In this document: positions 9,868-20,449 of the stretch, piece after piece
Layout of the letters: the number at the start of each line of letters is the position of its first letter
Numbering within the stretch: the stretch's first letter is position 1
Source: Valencia hispanica
Lineage: Eukaryota > Chordata > Actinopteri > Cyprinodontiformes > Valenciidae
NCBI GenBank assembly: GCA_963556495.2
Contig: OY747710.1
Location: forward strand, 34,331,000 to 34,394,999
DNA length: 64,000 nt
Direction of reading: 5' to 3'
Program-made: the position numbers and the translations under genes
The notes under the pieces: generated by a model
Databases searched by the model: none
What the model saw: only the letters and a program-made list of their open reading frames with translations
Told to the model about the DNA's origin: nothing

Positions 9868-12360
9868 ATGCCAAGAACACACAGCAGAAAGACAGACTGG
9901 GGCTCAACTCCCCTAGAAGAGATGGAGAGAGCAGCCGCTGAGGTCAAGGCAGGAAAATCCATAAGAGCAGCAGCAAAAGAGAGAAAGATTGACAGGTCAA
10001 CACTGTACAGATTCATTAAAAAGAATGAGCAAAATAAAGTGACAACAGTAGGGTTCAATGGGACAGCACAGGCAAAGAGAGTGTTCACAGTGGAAATGGA
10101 GAAGGACCTTGCAGACCACATCAAACAACTTGCTGATCAGTTCCATGGCCTGAGTAAAAAAAATGCTGTGAATTGGCCTTTGAATTAGCACACAGAAACT
10201 GGATACCTGTCCCCAACAACTGGGAAGAGCATCGTTGTGCTGGTAGGGTGTTAAAAGAGCAGATTTAGGTCAACTAAAGCTAACTCATTTGTCAATCGTA
10301 AATAAAGTATCTTGAAAGAATAAATTCTATCTTTTTTAGGTCGAGACTGGTTTAACAACTTTAAGAAACGCCATCATCTCTCCTGCCGTATGCTTGAAGC
10401 AACATCTTTGGGACGGGCTAAAGCCTTTAATAAAACTACAGTGGAGGAGTTCTTTGACAATCTTGCTAAAGTGATGGACAGGTGACAGAATTGATTGTGG
10501 CTATTTACATTCACAGCAATCTGGTAGTATGTGCGCTTACCAGCTACATTTACAAACATATCTAAATCCTTTTGCATTACATGCAAGGTTTAGATCAGGG
10601 GTGTCAAACTCCAGTCCTTGAATGCCATTGTCCTGCATCATTTAGATGTGTTCCTGGTCCAACAAACCTGAACCAAATTGTTAACTTGCCACCTCTGCAG
10701 GCAGTTAGGTTAATTGGGGTCCTGCTGATGACCAAATTATTTGAATCAGGTGTGTTGAAACTGAGACATGTCTAAAAGTTACAGGACACTGGCCCTCGAG
10801 GACTGGAGTTTGGGACCCCTGGTTTAGCGATTCTGATTTGGCTCTCTCATGTTCTCTCTTTGATTGACAGGCATACGTTCCGTCCAAACATGATTTATAA
10901 TGTTGACGAAACTGGTGTCACTACAGTACAGAAGCCACAGCAGGTAGTGACCGAAAAAGGAAAAAAGCAAGTGGGGGCCATCACATCAGCTGAAAGAGGA
11001 GAGCTGGTGACTGTAGTCTGCGCAGTCAGTGCTGCTGGGAATGCAGCACCTCCCATGTTCATTTTCCCACGGGTTCGATACAAAGAGTATTTCATCACAG
11101 GAGCACCTCCAGGATCCATTGGTACCTCCACCAGGTCTGGCTGGATCAATGAAGACACCTTTGCTGAGTTTCTTCAACATCCGGTTCAGTACACCAACTG
11201 CTCCTCTGACCAACCGATGCTGCTAATTCTTGATAACCATGAGGCCCACATCTCACTCAAGGCAGTCAATATTGCAAAGAACAAGGGTGTTGTTCTGCTC
11301 ACCATTCTACCTCACACATCCCATCGCATGCAACCTCTGGACAAGACTGTGTATGGTCCATTCAAGACCTACTTCAACAAAGCTCTTGATGGGTGGATGA
11401 GATCTAATCCAGGTAAAACAGCCACCATCTACCAGATTGCTGGATGTGTGAATGAAGCTTTTGTGTCAGCCATGACTCCACGAAATATAATTTCTGGATT
11501 CAGGTTCACAGGAATCTTTCCATACAACAGAAATATTTTCACAGATGCAGATTTTGCACCATCCATGGTGTCAGACAGACCAAACCCTGGACTATAGACA
11601 CCCACTGCAGGCAATCCATTTAAAGCTGATGAGCCACCCTCTGCAGATAATCCACCCCCTAACTTCAATCTCCATTACTTCCATGCTGCCTACATCAACA
11701 TCAACACATGGATGTTTATTACCAGGTGACACAGATGTGTGTCTGGACCACACTGTGTCTGCAGAAGATATCCTGCCCTTACCCAAAAGTACACATCCCA
11801 GAGCACAAACAAAGCAAAAGTGCGTAAAGACAAGAATTCTTACTGATACACCTGAAAAGCTGGAAATTGAAAGGGCTCACAAACTGAGAGAAAACAAAAA
11901 GCAGGGGAAAAAGCCAAGTAGCATAAAAGAAAAAGGAAAGCTGAAGAAGAAACAAACCAGGAAGAAAATCAGTAGCAGTAGCTCTGAGAGTAATGTTCCC
12001 ATCCCTCTGGATGATACAAGTGAGGATGCTGCATCAGAGGATGAGAGAAGCGAACCAGAAACCGCAGACCTGTTAGTTGGTGACTTTGTAATCGTTAACT
12101 TTGCAACCAAACACAGAAGCTACCATTACATTGGCTTGGTTGAGAAGTTTGAAGGCAAATAAGTAACAGCAAGATTTCTCAGAAGAATCAGAGGGAGCAC
12201 TGCTAGAGAGAAACCAACTTTTGTTTTCAAGGAGGATGACGTGGCACTTTTCCCTCAAAGTAAAGTGGTAAAGAAGCTGCCTCAACCTCAAAAGGCTGGA
12301 GGAACTACTCGGAGAGAGCAGCAATTCATATTCCCCTGCACCTTGAAGGGTGGAATGTAG
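9868..12360 (+). pseudogene. Pogo-type DDD transposase, three exons, broken
   Basis: Exon 1 is 9868-10242, exon 2 is 10340-10481 and exon 3 is 10871-12360. The GTAGGG...TTTTAG and GTGACA...TGACAG introns rejoin the frame (AGRDWF across intron 1, VMDRHTF across intron 2). Domains in order: a psq-type HTH (SIRAAAKERKIDRSTLYRF, residues about 32-50), a CENP-B-type HTH spanning exons 1 and 2, then the DDE_1 domain. Catalytic Asp codons are at 10905-10907 (YNVDETGV), 11232-11234 (LDNHEAH) and 11340-11342 (PLDKTVYGPFK). The C-terminus is Lys/Ser-rich and acidic, followed by a small VGDFVIVNF...GLVEKF domain. Lesions: a frame disruption at the A8 run 10156-10163, a TAG at 11595-11597, a one-base frame change between 11598 and 11727, and a TAA at 12160-12162. 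The gene normally cuts and pastes the element; this copy cannot make the full protein. Few lesions suggest recent activity. Confidence 0.88.
10596..10821. mobile_element. hAT MITE in intron 2 of the pogo transposase
   Basis: The inverted ends are CAGGGGTGTCAAACTCCAGT and, from the other side, CAGGGGTCCCAAACTCCAGT, with similarity over roughly 40 bp. The flanks GTTTAGAT (10588-10595) and GTTTAGCG (10822-10829) match at 6 of 8 bases, consistent with an aged 8-bp hAT duplication. There is no coding capacity. It leaves the intron's splice sites untouched. Confidence 0.87.
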
Positions 12361-12558
12361 AGTAGATAATTAAGAAAAATAATGCTATTCTTTGTTGTGA
12401 GTTCGTCACAGTTGTTACACTATGTTGATAAAAATTGTATCATCATTTTTATTAAAATATTTTTTAGCAATGCACTTGTATTTGACTTATTATATACATT
12501 TTAATTTGCCAATAGGGTAATTCAAAATGACAGTCAGGTTTAACCTAAAAAAGTACAT

Positions 12559-12637
12559 TGGTCAACTTACCCCCAAGTGGCTCAATTTATCCCCTGACTT
12601 GGCTCAATTTACCCCTAAGCTGGGGTAAGTTGAACCA
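12559..12637. repeat. Right subterminal repeat array of the pogo element
   Basis: Three inverted copies lie at about 12559-12575, 12578-12594 and 12599-12615 (GGCTCAATTTACCCC type), and one direct copy at 12622-12637 (GGGGTAAGTTGAACCA). A further inverted copy is in the terminal repeat at 12801-12825. With the left array this gives about ten motif copies in one element. Confidence 0.85.
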
Positions 12638-13046
12638 CAAGACCACTTTTTTTTAAGAGGAAATATTTTTTCCCCATTATGTCATGTCAGCAATCTTTGA
12701 AATTACACTGATGAGAAACATCCTGAAATAAAAAGTAGATATACCGGTTTTACTTATTTATGACTTTACCTTGCCTAGAGGACAGCATAAGTAAAAAATA
12801 GCTCAACTTACCCCACTCTCCCCTGTAGAAACTACAAATACAACCCACTAATATATTTTAGACACGTCTGTACACATACTACACAAATATCCATTATATA
12901 TTTACAAAAAGATGTGAACAAAACATTTTTTTTTAAATGTATATACACAAACATCTAAGAACACAAATAAGAAAGAAGATATCTATATAAAACGGCTGAC
13001 AGAGAAAGAAACCAAATTGCTCTAGCATTAGCTAGTTGAGACATAC

Positions 13047-13177
13047 CACTCTTCCTCCGGTAAAATTAGGTTTTCCTCTTCTGATGAGGAGTCCTCAACA
13101 CAAACCTCCGATGAACTATCATTCCAAATAATCGCCAGGGCTTCGTCAATGATGATTCTCTTCTCTTGAAGCCCCAT
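13047..13177 (-). CDS. Orphan first exon of an element protein, unrecognised
   Basis: On the minus strand a start codon at 13177-13175 opens 43 codons, beginning MGLQEKRIIIDEALAIIW and then turning Ser/Glu-rich and acidic (SSSEVCVEDSSSEEE). It ends at a consensus donor GTATGT (13046-13041). If unspliced it stops after 49 codons. An acidic N-terminal exon of this kind recalls fish DNA-transposon proteins such as piggyBac-like ones, but no domain can be named. It lies in the right arm of the hAT-like element about 1 kb from its end. The rest of the gene is not visible; it may have been deleted before or after the pogo insertion. Confidence 0.35.
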
Positions 13178-14163
13178 TTTACGAACGCAAACAAAACAAT
13201 CGAAACTGAATCGTTCACTCTCACCTGATCACTGCGTCACAGTGCTCGCCCCCGAGGTAAACAAAATATCTGTTTTTATAATTACGCAGACCTGTAACTC
13301 CAGTTTCTATTGTCCGATTCGGATGATTGACATATGCTTGGAATCATAAGATCCTATAGAATCACGACGACATCAGAACTTTGAAGCAGATTGGACAAAG
13401 CAAATGTTTACATGGGGAAAGTTCACAGTGCGCATGACAAACAAGGTTGAGCTTCCTCAAATCAAATGTAAACAATAATGGCAAAGGATAACGTTTTTTT
13501 TACTTTTTCTTTTCTAAATACACACTGGATATTTTAGTTATTTTGGAAATACAGACATATCACGGTGAATTATATTTTTCAGCTCGGAAAAAACAAAGTT
13601 AAGAAAGAATTTATGCTCTAATTTTTCAAATGCTGTACCTATTTTTGGGCTTATTTTGCTGCTCATTTGCTGAAATTTGCACGTAGCGTGATGAAACTTG
13701 CAGCTTTAGAATCTGTGAGATGCTGGCTTTCAGGGAAGGCAAAGTTTGCTCGGTTCTGTTCGGCAGGGTGACCGACAGGTTTGGTTGAATGTGTTCATGT
13801 TAAAATGGCAAAATAGCACAACTGTTCCTTTAATTGCTTGTTATTTTTTCTGGGTTTGGAGGTTACAGACAAGATTTATATGAGTCTTTAGCTGAGATTC
13901 TGAGGTTTATAATGTTAGGACATGCTTAGCAATCAGTGACCACAGGTCAACTAAATTCGCACATTTCACCGCCCTTCCCCCACAGTGACCCGGCGGCGGG
14001 GCTGTGGGGTGGAACAGGTTATGTAACGAGTAACGACATCATATTTTCGATTTGTAATGTCATTACAGTGTTTGCCACAGTAACGCGTTACACTACTACG
14101 TTACAAAAATAGTAATGTCATTACAGTAACTAGTTACTTTGTAACGCGTGACACCCAACACTG

Positions 14164-15296
14164 CATATGACACGTAGAAACATTACTCAAGAGCAGATAT
14201 AAATTTAGGATAAAGTAAAAACAGCAATAAACCATGACACACACAAAACATATACATGAAAACATTACTCAAAGGCAGCTCTAAACAGATGGGTTTTGAG
14301 CCATGATTTAAAAGAACTCAGTGTTTCAGCAGCTTTGCAGTTGTCCGGAAGTTTGTTCCAGATTAGAGGAGCATAGAAACTGAAAGCTGCTTCTCCATGT
14401 TTGGTTCTAATTCTAAGGATGTTGAGTAGACTGGAATTAGAGGGGTCTGGGGGGTTGGTATATTGACAGTAGATCTTCAACATACTCTGGTGCTAAGCCA
14501 TTCAATGATTTATAAACTAGTAAAAGTATTTTGAAGTTTATTCTCTGAGCAACAGGAAGCCAGTGTAAAGACATTAGAACTGGGGTGATGTGCTCTACTT
14601 TCCTGGTTCTAGTGAGGACACGAGCAGCAGCATTCTGAATCAGCTGCAGCTGTCTAATTAACGTTTTAGGCAGACCTGTGAGAACGCTGTTGCAGCAATC
14701 AATTCAACTAATGATAAACGCATGGATGAGTTTTTTCTAGGTCCTGTTGCGACATCAGTCCTTTAATCATAAAAATGTTCTTCAGACGTTAGAAGGCTGA
14801 TCTTCTTATTGCCTTTATGTGACCCTGGAGGTTCAGTTCTGAGTCCATTACTACACCTAGGTTTCGGGCCTGATCAGTAGTTTCTAGCTGTAGGTTTCTA
14901 TCTGTAGGCTGTAGCTTCTAGCGGTGGATGGAGCCCTGGGGCACCCCACATGTGATTTTTGTTTGTTCTGATGAAACGTTTCCTATTAAAACAAAGAAGT
15001 CCCTGCTCTTTAGATAAGACCCAAACCAGCCAAGTACTGTACCAGAGAGACTGACCCAGCTCTCAAGTTGTTTAAATATCATTTCAATCGTATTTATTGA
15101 TGAATAGTGTCAAATGCTGCGATGCGATCCAGAAGTACCAGCACTGTGGTTCTACCACAGTCTGTATTTATGTGGATGTCACTGAAAACTTTGATGAGGG
15201 CAGTTTTAGTGCTGAGGTGAGCATGGAAACCAGAATGAAAAACATCAAACGGTTGGTCAGTAGAATTGCCCAGTTCAGATTTAGTCAGTATATGTA
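14164..15296 (-). mobile_element. L2-type LINE copy B, reverse transcriptase region (right part)
   Basis: Minus-strand translation with frame changes shows LINE motifs in order: an LLDxxAAFDT-like block near 15140-15100 (RT motif A region), CGVPQGS-like near 14955-14925, NLGVVMDSELNLQGHIKA near 14860-14785, IQNAAARVLTRTRK near 14655-14605, LHWLPV, VYKSLNGLAPEY, and finally an open 72-residue frame at 14483-14265 ending HLFRAAFE. The YADD block that should lie between GVPQGS and NLGVVMDS is missing, so this copy has an internal deletion. About 70 bp of the 3' UTR is tandemly duplicated across 9060-9118/14164-14260. The element lacks its 5' part and cannot retrotranspose. Confidence 0.85.
14265..14483 (-). 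pseudogene. LINE reverse transcriptase C-terminal fragment
   Basis: This is the longest uninterrupted frame of LINE copy B (72 residues). It contains RTKHGEAAFSFYAPLIWNKL and ends SWLKTHLFRAAFE, the typical end of the polyprotein in L2-group LINEs of fish. It is a fragment of a dead copy, with no independent function expected. Confidence 0.8.
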
Positions 15297-15401
15297 GATT
15301 TTGACCTAGAGTCCAGATAATATGATATAGTCATTTAGTGTATGAAACTCCTGAGAAGATTCTAACATTAAAGTCATTAGTATTAGGGAAGTCTGGGTCT
15401 C

Positions 15402-15462
15402 TCTGCTTAAGCTGCTGCCCCCGCGACCCGACCCCGGATTAACAGAAGAACATGGATGGATC
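15402..15462 (+). mobile_element. Rex3/RTE-type LINE 3' end
   Basis: CTGCTTAAGCTGCTGC, CGCGACCCGACCCCGGAT and ATGGATGGATC form the last codons and tail of an RTE-type (Rex3-like) LINE. A longer copy with the same sequence is at 21293-21380. Rex3 elements are known for GATG-repeat tails. The copy is 5'-truncated. Confidence 0.65.
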
Positions 15463-16221
15463 GAAATATGAGTTTCATCACAGTGAAACAAAAGATTTTG
15501 TCTTCAGTTGGAATTCAGGCAGAACTAATACTACACGGAATATTATATTTTCTCCTGATGTTAGATGAAAAGATCCTCTAGGGTTGGCCTGGGGCCTGAG
15601 CATGAGACAACAGCACACTGACTCCCTAGTTAAGATGCCAGAAGCATATTCAGTGAGCAGAAAAGACCCTAACAGACCAGTTATTTGTGGAGATACAGCT
15701 AAACTTGCTCCAGCATTTGTAACTTTTTTTATCATTATGTTGCTAAAGTAGTTGGGTCTTGGTTATATCTCAAAGTACTGTTATCAGTCTTCAGTTTTAT
15801 GAGTTCATTTATTTTCTTATTCTTCCTTTCCTTTTTACTTTGTAGTTTAGTTAATTAGTACTAGGCTAGTTAAGGAGTTCAGAGATGGAAGCATTTTAAC
15901 TTAAAGATTACCGGAAAGTATTTTGTTAGCATATTTTGGTATGTTTTAAGGTGAAGTTGTGTAGTGATTTCTGTTTGAAAATGTCGGTGCACAAATTAAC
16001 CCGTTCATTTATTGTTCTATAATACCACTTCACCAGGTTTGTACTGTTTGTCAGTCTGAGTATCAATTCCTGTCAATCAGGTGGTTCCCCAACTTGGTAA
16101 ATGAAATAAGACCACTAACTTTATTTAATTCCCTCTGGCACCTATTAATTGTTATTGCTAGCCAAATCAAATTATTGCTGCACATTACATGTATACTGTG
16201 AATGTTAGGCTTTAGATTTAT
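15463..16221. other. Non-coding sequence
   Basis: No gene or named repeat seen. Confidence 0.45.

Positions 16222-16308
<87 letters not shown>
16222..16308. repeat. (TG)n(TA)n microsatellite
   Basis: TGTGTGTGT is followed by about 39 AT dinucleotides. The minus-strand open frame with Tyr-Ile repeats is only this repeat translated. Confidence 0.95.
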
Positions 16309-16312
<4 letters not shown>

Positions 16313-18999
16313 TCAGCAGCTTCCAAAAGGAATGTATTGTCCATGGGCATTTTCCAAAATTTTTTATAACAAGCTAACTATAACTAATCAAGAACATGTT
16401 TTCAACTTCATTATCATTTAAACATCATGTTTCAAAGTTGTAGATGACTGAAAACCCAGGACCCAGTATCATTTCCCCTTCATTCTCTCCACCATGTTGT
16501 ACAGTATCCACCCTGGAGAAAAGCTATGGCCCTTAGTCAGAGTTTACATTAGTGATGCTTTAAGCTTTGTAAGAAGAGTGAAGGACAAGAGTGATATTCC
16601 AACACAGGTTTTAGATTCCAGACCATCTCGTGTTTTCTCTACGTCACATTTAACTGCCATTTGATCTATCATGCAAAGTAGACATATTCATTACAAACAA
16701 CTGGTACAGCTTCTAACACCTATAGCTTAGATCCAGGCACAGATAATGAACCAGGGTGAGGTAAAGGATGTCTTGTTTGCTAAGCACAGTCAATGTAACG
16801 TTTAAAAAACAGAATAGGATTGTATAACTTGACACAGTAACAGTGTCAGCCATCTTAAATAAAGGTTTCATAATGCAACCACTCAGCAATCAAGTAGTGT
16901 GTCTGACTCGGGACATGGTTGAAGAGAGTCTTCTTCTTTGGAAAACTGTGTCTTGGTATGAAAACAGTTTCTTGGTCTGAAAACACCAGCAGATTTAGCT
17001 TAGCTTTATCGCAAACCAGTTAAGTGTGAATTTTAACAAACATCTGTGTTTACAGTGTATGTTTGAATGTCTTAGAAACCAAGCCCTACTGTACCAAATA
17101 TGTGGTACCATGTTGAAATAAAATTAATGTAGCCTACAGTATAGTTCAAAAGAAAAGATCCTAAGAATGACTAATGCAGTGCTAGGTTAAGGATTCTCCC
17201 AAAAAAAGGTTAAGATAAGTTTGACACTTTTAAGCAAATTTTTCCAAGCCTACTTTTACTATCATAAAAAGTGTAAAGAGGACCTCTGTAATTTATTTCT
17301 TTATCTTTTTATATTACATATTGTATATAATCTCCAGTTCAAACCAGTTCAAATGTACAGGAACAAACAGGTCATTTTTATTTTCACTCTGTTAAAACCA
17401 TTTTTGCAAAACTATATCATTCCACAAAACTGCATTTGGTCAGCAAGTGCAAACAGAGAAATCAGTTTTTGTAAAATGTGTGTTAGTGGCAACAAGGTCT
17501 TAACATTTTGTTTGGTTAGTCTCCCATTATACTCTGAAAAAATGTGAACCTTTGCACCTTTGCATGGAAAGCTATTCTTAAGTCTTATGTTTCTTCAGAT
17601 TGTTATAGCTAACCCTTCAAACTCTGCCCCATCTGTCAGGGTCCGCTATGAAAATCAACCAGTTTAAAGTGTTCTTTCAACCAAGAACCCCAGACTACAG
17701 AAATACATCCAGAGTGAACTCCAGACTGGACTGCACCGGACTCAAGTTTTGAAACAAGCCACAGTTTAGGTTCCAGTATTCCACCTCCCCATAAAAGTTG
17801 CACACCATATATAAAAAAAAAACCAACAACACGGCTGCAGGCACCCATGGCAAATGTTGTAAGAAATGGTTTTCTCTTTTGAAAAGGTTTTTATTGATAC
17901 AAAAAAGTTATAATCTATCATTTGAAGTGTTGAAACATTATGTATGGTGTCATTGTCGAATATTATTAACAAGAATAAAACACAGGAGAAATGGGACCAT
18001 TTTTCTCAGTCGCCTTTCTGGGTAACCAACTCTGTTTTCTGGTACTTCAAATAATATGCAATTGAATAGGGATAGGCATAGGTGTATATTTAACGGTAGG
18101 ATTCAAGCCTTTTTTAAACCCGAAGAAGGAACTTACATAAAAAAATAGGATAAAAGTATATTTTTATGAACATTACCTGTGCTTTTGAAGAAGCTACTGA
18201 CTAATGTTACATTAGTTTTTTTTTCTGAAAACCTTGCTCTTTTATTTCCTCTAACAAAAGAATTAGGACCCACGACAATTACTCAAACTCATTGAAAGGG
18301 GTGATGTAGCTGCAGATTTTTCATTCTGTTGCCTCCTAGGTAAAAACTGCTTTTGTGCATATCTATGCATGGTTGCTCAGCAATATAGATGCTCATCTGT
18401 GTCTTTCATCAAGTTGACAGCTTTTTTCTTCTCAGAAAGATAACATTTATTATAAGCGTAAGCAATACATATTGGCCCAGAGTAAATTTGTGGCACATTC
18501 CCGCAGCTCATAATCATGGCTGTCTGCATTTAAGTATCTTACATGATCTATTGACTCCATTTTTATTCACTGTATTTCTACCCTCACAGGTAGAGGGAGT
18601 AAGTTAAGCCATGAATGCACAGCAACAATAATTTTTAAAAAGAAGATGGAGTTCAATTACACCATATGCCTTATTTTTCCATGTGTAATAAACTCTTATT
18701 ATAGCTAAGTGGCATTGTTTACAAAGCCAAATCAAAGCTCTTCTGTTTCTTAAAGATAAAAAAGTAGATAAAATATTTATCAATTTGGGAAACGGATAAT
18801 TTTACAAAATGAATATAATTTGGCCTAAATTCAAATTAAATATATAACGTGACAGTTTTCTCTGAAACTCCTTGGCATGGACCTTATTTAGCCCTGGGCT
18901 TCTTTATATTACATTACTGTTATTTTGTGTTTATCAAATATGCTAATCAAACCTTTTGAAAAATAAACCTACAGTGAGAAAAAAGAAATTACTTTAAAA
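16309..18999. other. AT-rich non-coding sequence
   Basis: Short frames only. The 108-residue frame at 17221-17547 has no recognisable motif and biased AT-driven composition, so I do not call it. No RNA gene seen. Confidence 0.5.
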
Positions 19000-19335
19000 A
19001 GAGAATTTACGAGGAAATTAATGATCATGTTTAAAATAATGTGTGATGGGGCTAATTTTGGCTTTTTTGACATAATAAATACAAGGGGATGCTATCTCAT
19101 GAGAGAAACTGCATTGTTCTTTAATTTATCATGAAATAAGCTTTTCATCACTAACAGCCATTCTGCCTTGGGACTTCACATTGTGCTGCGCTGTGTTTTC
19201 ATTTTTAATCACTCCATGGGAAACGCACTCAGTGGCCCCCAGCATTATGATAATATTTATTTTGGCTTGTAATTCTCTAGTGTTTACCGCTAATGGGCTG
19301 GGGTCAAATGAGAGTCAGTGTAACTAATGAGATTA
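19000..19335. promoter_or_regulatory. Probable conserved non-coding element
   Basis: The segment is non-repetitive, with ATTAATGATCATG, GGGGCTAATTTTGG, TTTAATTTATCATGAAATAAG, TTTTTAATCACTCCATGGG and TAACTAATGAGATTAAG. This is a dense mix of homeodomain-type TAAT sites with GC-balanced stretches between them. It lacks coding frames and repeat signatures. It resembles vertebrate developmental enhancers. Function is inferred, not shown. Confidence 0.3.
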
Positions 19336-20449
19336 AGTTCCACATATATATGAATGTTACATCTAATTTATTATTAGTAAGGTATACATTCTTGGGTAAC
19401 ATTAGCAATTATCCCCATTACTAGTAGTAGAAAATAAGACAATGACAATTTAAAGTTAAAACAGCAATCTTAGCATGATTATTTCCCTCTTTCTGTGTTT
19501 CAAAACAAACAAACCAACAAACTATACATTGGCCTCCAACATCCGTTTTGATATAGAGGTGTGGGTCACCAGATTTGCCAAGCCAGTATGCCATATGGTT
19601 TGTGCTGGTTTTACAAGTGCACCTTATATTTCAGCATAGCGGCTTTCATTTACCTAGCTTAGCAATCCCTTTCCCAAGTTTGTACAAAGTCTTGCAGATT
19701 ATAATAAAAAAAATACTTTCACAGGGTGAACTGCTCTCTCATGCCTAAGAAATTAGACACACAGCAACTACAGAAATACATAACAAAATTAATTGCAGGC
19801 TCCTAATGCAAAACATACACATGAACATATATACAACACAATACGTTACTGATTTCACTAGTTAAATTGTGCTATGCAATAACTGATATACATGAGATTC
19901 AGCTGCTCATGCTGGCTACAGAAATAATATAGCTAACTGAGATTCTTAAACATATGTAAAGCCCTATCTATTCACAGATCCATCCATCCACCCGCTACAT
20001 ATACCGTCTACACTTTGCAGTGTCTATCTCCAGCAGTCATCTGGCAGGAGGTGGGGTAAACCCTGGACATCTCGCAGATATGATGATCTAATATTATTCT
20101 TAAGACCAGAACCAGACCAACACTGTGAAGCCCTAAGTAGAAATTGATTGGGAGGGGTACTTCCAATTAAGCCTGTTGTTCACCAGTCAATGTAGTGTGA
20201 TTAACATTCCTATCTATGCTGTGCTACCAGAGGCTGTAAGATAATTCTAATTTTGTTAAAATTATTTGCCAAATTTCTGCATTGACCTACAATAATTGTT
20301 GATGTATAGAAGGTAAAATATTACTTGTAATGGGACAGAAGATGCATGCTGACGTGTTGAGGCAGCCTGATAACCAAGCTGACAAAGTTAGGACATTTGG
20401 AGTGCATTGTGATAGAAGATAGAGGCTGGTTTCAGTTTCAGCTAAACAC
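19336..20449. other. Non-coding sequence with one LINE tail
   Basis: Apart from the RTE-type tail at 19979-20076 I see no gene or named element. Confidence 0.4.
19979..20076 (-). mobile_element. RTE-type retroposon 3' end, aged copy
   Basis: CCATCCATCCACC followed by TATCTCCAGCAGTCAT and GGTGGGGTAAACCCTGGAC is the minus-strand version of the family seen at 36262-36363 and 47942-48070. The flanks TTCACAGAT and CTCGCAGAT match at 7 of 9, a possible old target duplication. Confidence 0.6.

Larger units (their letters stand above)
9333..12825 (+). mobile_element. Pogo-type (Tc1/mariner superfamily) transposon, nearly intact structure
   Basis: Inverted ends of about 25 bp, (T/C)AGGGGAGAGTGGGGTAAG continuing as TTGAGC, lie at 9333-9357 and 12801-12825. 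Both are bordered by TA (9331-9332 and 12826-12827), the target duplication of this superfamily. The CAG start is usual for pogo elements; the left copy has C changed to T. Inside are a transposase gene with HTH_psq, CENP-B-type and DDD domains, and subterminal arrays of GGGGTAAGTTGAGCC repeats on both sides. It inserted in a TA-rich site of the hAT-like element and carries a hAT MITE in its second intron. The total is 3493 bp. Confidence 0.9.
9119..14163. mobile_element. hAT-like transposon splitting the LINE; itself hosts a pogo element
   Basis: The ends are inverted: CAGTGTTGGG at 9119 and CCCAACACTG ending 14163. Both flanks carry a perfect 8-bp duplication, CATATGAC (9111-9118 and 14164-14171), the size typical of hAT insertions. 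Both ends are rich in GTTAC/GTAAC repeats (AGTAACTAGTTAC near the right end), as in a fish hAT family with CAGTGTTGGG ends. Without the nested pogo element about 1.55 kb remains: 9119-9332 and 12826-14163. No transposase domain is recognisable in this remnant except the orphan exon at 13047-13177. The superfamily call rests on duplication length and ends. Confidence 0.75.

Noticed and set aside
10860..11226. Minus-strand frames opposite the pogo transposase
   Set aside because: Shadows of exon 3 of the transposase.
16063..16350. 95-residue minus-strand frame with Tyr-Ile repeats
   Set aside because: Translation of the (TA)n microsatellite.
17221..17547. 108-residue open frame
   Set aside because: AT-driven composition, no motif, no splice or start context support.
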